A stretch of 64,000 nucleotides of DNA from Valencia hispanica (taxonomy: Eukaryota > Chordata > Actinopteri > Cyprinodontiformes > Valenciidae), in NCBI GenBank assembly GCA_963556495.2, contig OY747712.1:25970235-26034234 (forward strand), in the 5' to 3' direction. A program made the position numbers and the translations under genes. The notes under the pieces were generated by a model. It was not told the origin of the DNA. It worked only from the letters and a program-made list of their open reading frames with translations, and made no database searches. Positions 60,711-64,000 of the stretch are shown one piece after another; the stretch's first letter is position 1; each line of letters starts with the position of its first letter.

Positions 60711-63099
60711 AGGTATGGGAAATACATCACAATGACATTGATTGTGATAATTATACAACTCCAAATAAGATTATTCTGTTTCACAATACGGGTGTCCCTG
60801 GATACAGTCAGAACCTTGCGGTAATAATTAGCTTTCTGCTAAAATTAAGATATACTGTACCCACAATCAAATAAACTTATTCAGTACACCAGTTAAATGA
60901 ATAATGGAATGATAAATGGAATTATACTGCTAAACAGCAAAGAATAATTACACTCAGCATCATCAGCAAAAACAAGTGTATTTGAAGAAAATACGAAGTG
61001 CAGAGATAAAGTGTCTTTCATGAATAGCAACTGTTTGGGCCCTTATATTGTTCAGAATTAACTATTTTGATGAACCCACTTTATTTCTTTGAAAGGGGGA
61101 TTGTCATGACAGGTCACTCAGAACCTCACTGCTGAAAGCAATTTCAAAAGATTTTAATTGTGTCAAATTATTACTTCTGTGCTGTAATTATCTCTATTTT
61201 TAAAGAATCACAACCCAAGGTGGATAGGGAATTGATTGTGAGCAAAATCTAGTCATATTAATTTTATTTTAATAATCAAACTAACTGTATTTTATTATTC
61301 GAATACATATGTTAACAAACATGGTATGTAGGCTTTTTTTAAAAGGTTGCAATTAAAAATAACTCTGCACTACAGAGTTAACAGAGATGGTGTCTTGTAA
61401 GGTTCTGAACTAATGTAAAGCATAAAAGAAAACTTAAAAGTAATTCTTTATGTAGTCCTTTATTTGAATAGAAAACATTAAATTTACTCGGATTAAAATT
61501 GTATGATGGTCATGTAAACATTTGGTAAAATCTGTTTGGGTTCTCCTTATAAATCTTATGATTGTGTTTTCTAGCTGTGTATCCTGGATTGAGACGATCT
61601 ATCTAAATTAGAAATGTAAACTGACTTAAAAGACACAAAATGAGTATATATGATTAGCAAAACATTTTTTAAATACATATGCAGCAGGATGCATATTGAA
61701 AACAAAGGAATGCACAATGTTGCAAAACATCTGCAAGATATACTGCTTGCATGGTGATTATTTTGGTGCCTCCATCTTGGTCAGTGTATCGGTGGGACAA
61801 GGGGGAAGGCAGGAGGTCGTTTTTACATATTTGTGCCTTGAGGCTTATTGTTTCATGATCCCTCCATTATAGTGTGCAGCAACAACTGCTGATCTTCTGA
61901 CTGATTGAAGGACTTGAATTATAGAAAAGTTCTAAATATCCCATTTCGCTAAATTTCTTGGGAAATTGCATCCAACAGATAGTGTCAATCAGAATGATTA
62001 ATAGGATTTGGCTGTTGGTAAACTGCATCTTGCCCTGCATTTACAAATTCAGCGTGTCAGCAGACATTGAAAACACAGATAAGAACATTTATGTTTGAGT
62101 ACAGTTTTCATTAAGAAGTTTGGTATACTGACCACGTTCAGTGAGCCTATAGTTAGCACCAATTTAATATAAAATAAGTTTGGACAATTTGCTAAGTTTT
62201 AATATTTCAGAAAATATTACCTATATAATCTTCCTCTTGTTCATTTCTTTATACCTTATGACTTTATTTAAAGCATCATTAGACATCAACCACTAAACAT
62301 GGCCTATTAACTAAATTGCATAATTGATGTGTGAAATTCACTGGCTACTTTCCACCAGTTACCCTGCAGTGTTTGGTAGCAAAGGAAGCCACTAATTTCC
62401 TAACAATTGACTTGAATCTTTCTCTGAGGCTTGATCATTCACAATGTGAAGAAAAGAGGAGGACAGGGGCCTCTTAAGAGGGACTCTTCTCTTCTGGCCA
62501 ATACCCACTCTTCATCTCTGTGCACCCGGGGACAGTATTAAGGTAGAAACGTTTCTTTTGTGTTTCAGACACTGTAACAACTGCCAGGATTTACAAGGAG
62601 CCGATTGGAGATGAGAGGGGAGCGTTTGCGATGTGTGTGGGTAGAATGCAGTTGGAGACCAATAGGAGCTTATTTTCCTTAAGAGGACACCCACAGACTC
62701 CAGTGGGAGATGTGCTGACTGAGATGCCTACAAATCTGGAGGTAGCAACCAGAAAGAAAGGCAAAGCCATAAAATGTAAATTACTGGCCTCAAACTGTTA
62801 GATTCTGAGTGTTAAGGAATATGTTCATCCTGCTGATTTTACAGAGAACAAATGAACTCAGACAATGATCCATCGCATGTAGAAATTAGCTATTCCCAAG
62901 GCCCTGTATGCAAATTAGCGGGGCACTTTTACCAGCATGTCAATGCATTCTGGAATACTGCTTAGCATTCCAAGAGCAGGAAAAAAAAAATTAGCAAAGC
63001 AACCATTCATGACAATTTTACAAATAGTATTTTTGATTTAGGCAAAAAGTCTTCTTACTTGTGAAAGCCTTCATAAAACAAACAAACAAACAAACAAAA
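60711..63099. other. intergenic, no recognised content
   Basis: AT-rich, no gene and no named repeat. Confidence 0.6.
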
Positions 63100-63885
63100 A
63101 ATATTTAGCTCCATCCATCTTCCTATCAACTTTGACCAGTTTCCCGGTCCCCACATCAGCATAGCCACAGCATGATACTTTTACCTTGTTTTACCATGGA
63201 TGGTTTGTTCAGGGGGATTTGACTTATTTGACTGGGGATTTGTCTTGTTTGACCAGAGCACCTTCTCCCACACGTTAACTTTATCCACTACATGACGTGT
63301 CAGGTACTGCAAATGGTATTTCTTATGGCTTTCTTACAAAAATGTTTTTCTTCTTGCCAATCTTTCAGAAAGGCCACAATTGTGGAGTGCATGACAAAAA
63401 GTTGTCCTGTCAACTGATTTTCCCACCGGAACTGTGAAGCTCTGTTGTTCCCTCAGAGATACCATTAGCCTCTTGGCCTCTGATTAGTGCTCACCTTGCC
63501 CAGCCTGTCAGTTTAGATGGAGGAGCATGCTTTAGAAGGTTTGCAGTTGTGCAACACTCTTTCCATTTTCAGATGATGGATTGAACAGTGCACAATGACA
63601 ACTTTAAAAGCTTGGAATATTGTTTTATAACCTAACCCTGGTTTAAACATTTTCACAACTTTATCCCTGACCTGTCTGATGTGTGTCTTGGTCTCCATGA
63701 TGCTGTTTGTTCACTGATGCTCTCTAACAAACCTCTGAAGCCTTCACACAACAGCTAGAATTATACTGGGATTAAAGTACCCACAGGTGGACTCTGTTTA
63801 CTCATTAGGCGACTTCTGAGGGGAATTGAGTTCCCTGATTTTATTTGGGGTTATCCGATTTAAGGGGCTATATATGGATGTACAT
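63100..63885 (-). mobile_element. Tc1/mariner relic ('gcaaaagtattca' family), N-terminal half
   Basis: The minus strand begins METKTHIRQVRDKVVKMFKP at 63698 and continues GLGYKTIFQAFKVVIVHCSI and MERVLHNCKPSKACSS, the first helix-turn-helix of a Tc1 transposase. Decayed text continues down to about 63115 (antisense gaccagagcaccttctccca, tcttatggctttcttacaaa). To the right lie 5' untranslated and terminal parts (cacaggtggactctgtttac, ccgatttaaggggct). Same family as 22204-23555 and 35920-38270. Confidence 0.75.
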
Positions 63886-64000
63886 AATAAGATTCAGATT
63901 GTCATTTGTTAAACAAGTATCATGTTCTTCTTTGTGATAGTCTATTACACAAAATTGCGACATGATACATAAAAATAAGTGCAAAGCAAAGATAATGGAA

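Overview
The window is vertebrate, almost certainly teleost, nuclear DNA. One real protein-coding gene is visible: the 3' two thirds of cdh2 (neural cadherin, N-cadherin) on the + strand, from exon 5 to the stop codon, followed by its 3' UTR (about 1-27.7 kb). The rest (about 27.7-64 kb) is intergenic sequence dominated by decayed, mutually nested transposable elements. The fish assignment rests on N-cadherin divergence, on many Tc1-type relics, on the tRNA-like SINE that ends in TGGA repeats, and on L2-type LINE tails of a kind familiar from fish genomes. I cannot name the species.

cdh2: twelve coding exons (numbered 5-16 on the standard 16-exon classical cadherin plan) have consensus AG/GT borders and mutually compatible phases. 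They join into 724 codons plus stop, the length expected for the part of N-cadherin that starts inside EC1. No frameshift or premature stop was found, so the gene looks functional. Exons 5-14 lie within 10 kb. Two large introns follow, of 10.0 kb and 4.8 kb. They separate the juxtamembrane (p120-catenin) exon, the linker exon and the last exon, which carries the beta-catenin site. The first exons, signal peptide and prodomain lie upstream of the window.

Introns: intron 10 holds a full-length tRNA-like SINE with its target duplication and a perfect 15-bp hairpin. Intron 14 holds a 1.47-kb hAT-like element with a perfect 8-bp target duplication plus two other repeat relics. Intron 15 holds a Tc1 relic, and intron 9 a possible older one.

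Intergenic part: at least five Tc1/mariner families can be separated by their ends. Several copies served as landing sites for later insertions. The Tc1 relic at 35.9-38.3 kb is split by a LINE 3' end and by a PIF-type element that itself carries a SINE piece. The relic at 39.4-43.4 kb is split by a 1.45-kb element with 34-bp inverted ends and by a second unclassified insert. The relic at 51.2-55.0 kb is split by an L2-type LINE. The relic at 55.9-58.2 kb is split by a 0.93-kb hAT-like element and abuts an antisense L2 LINE, which contains one more hAT-like and one PIF/Harbinger element. Also present are one Tc1 with both ends intact but a broken transposase (43.9-45.4 kb), a candidate solo LTR (about 46.86-47.39 kb) and a 185-bp TCCA microsatellite. 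No tRNA, rRNA, CRISPR array or second host gene was seen. I found no undescribed biological system; the most unusual content is the nested transposon archaeology.
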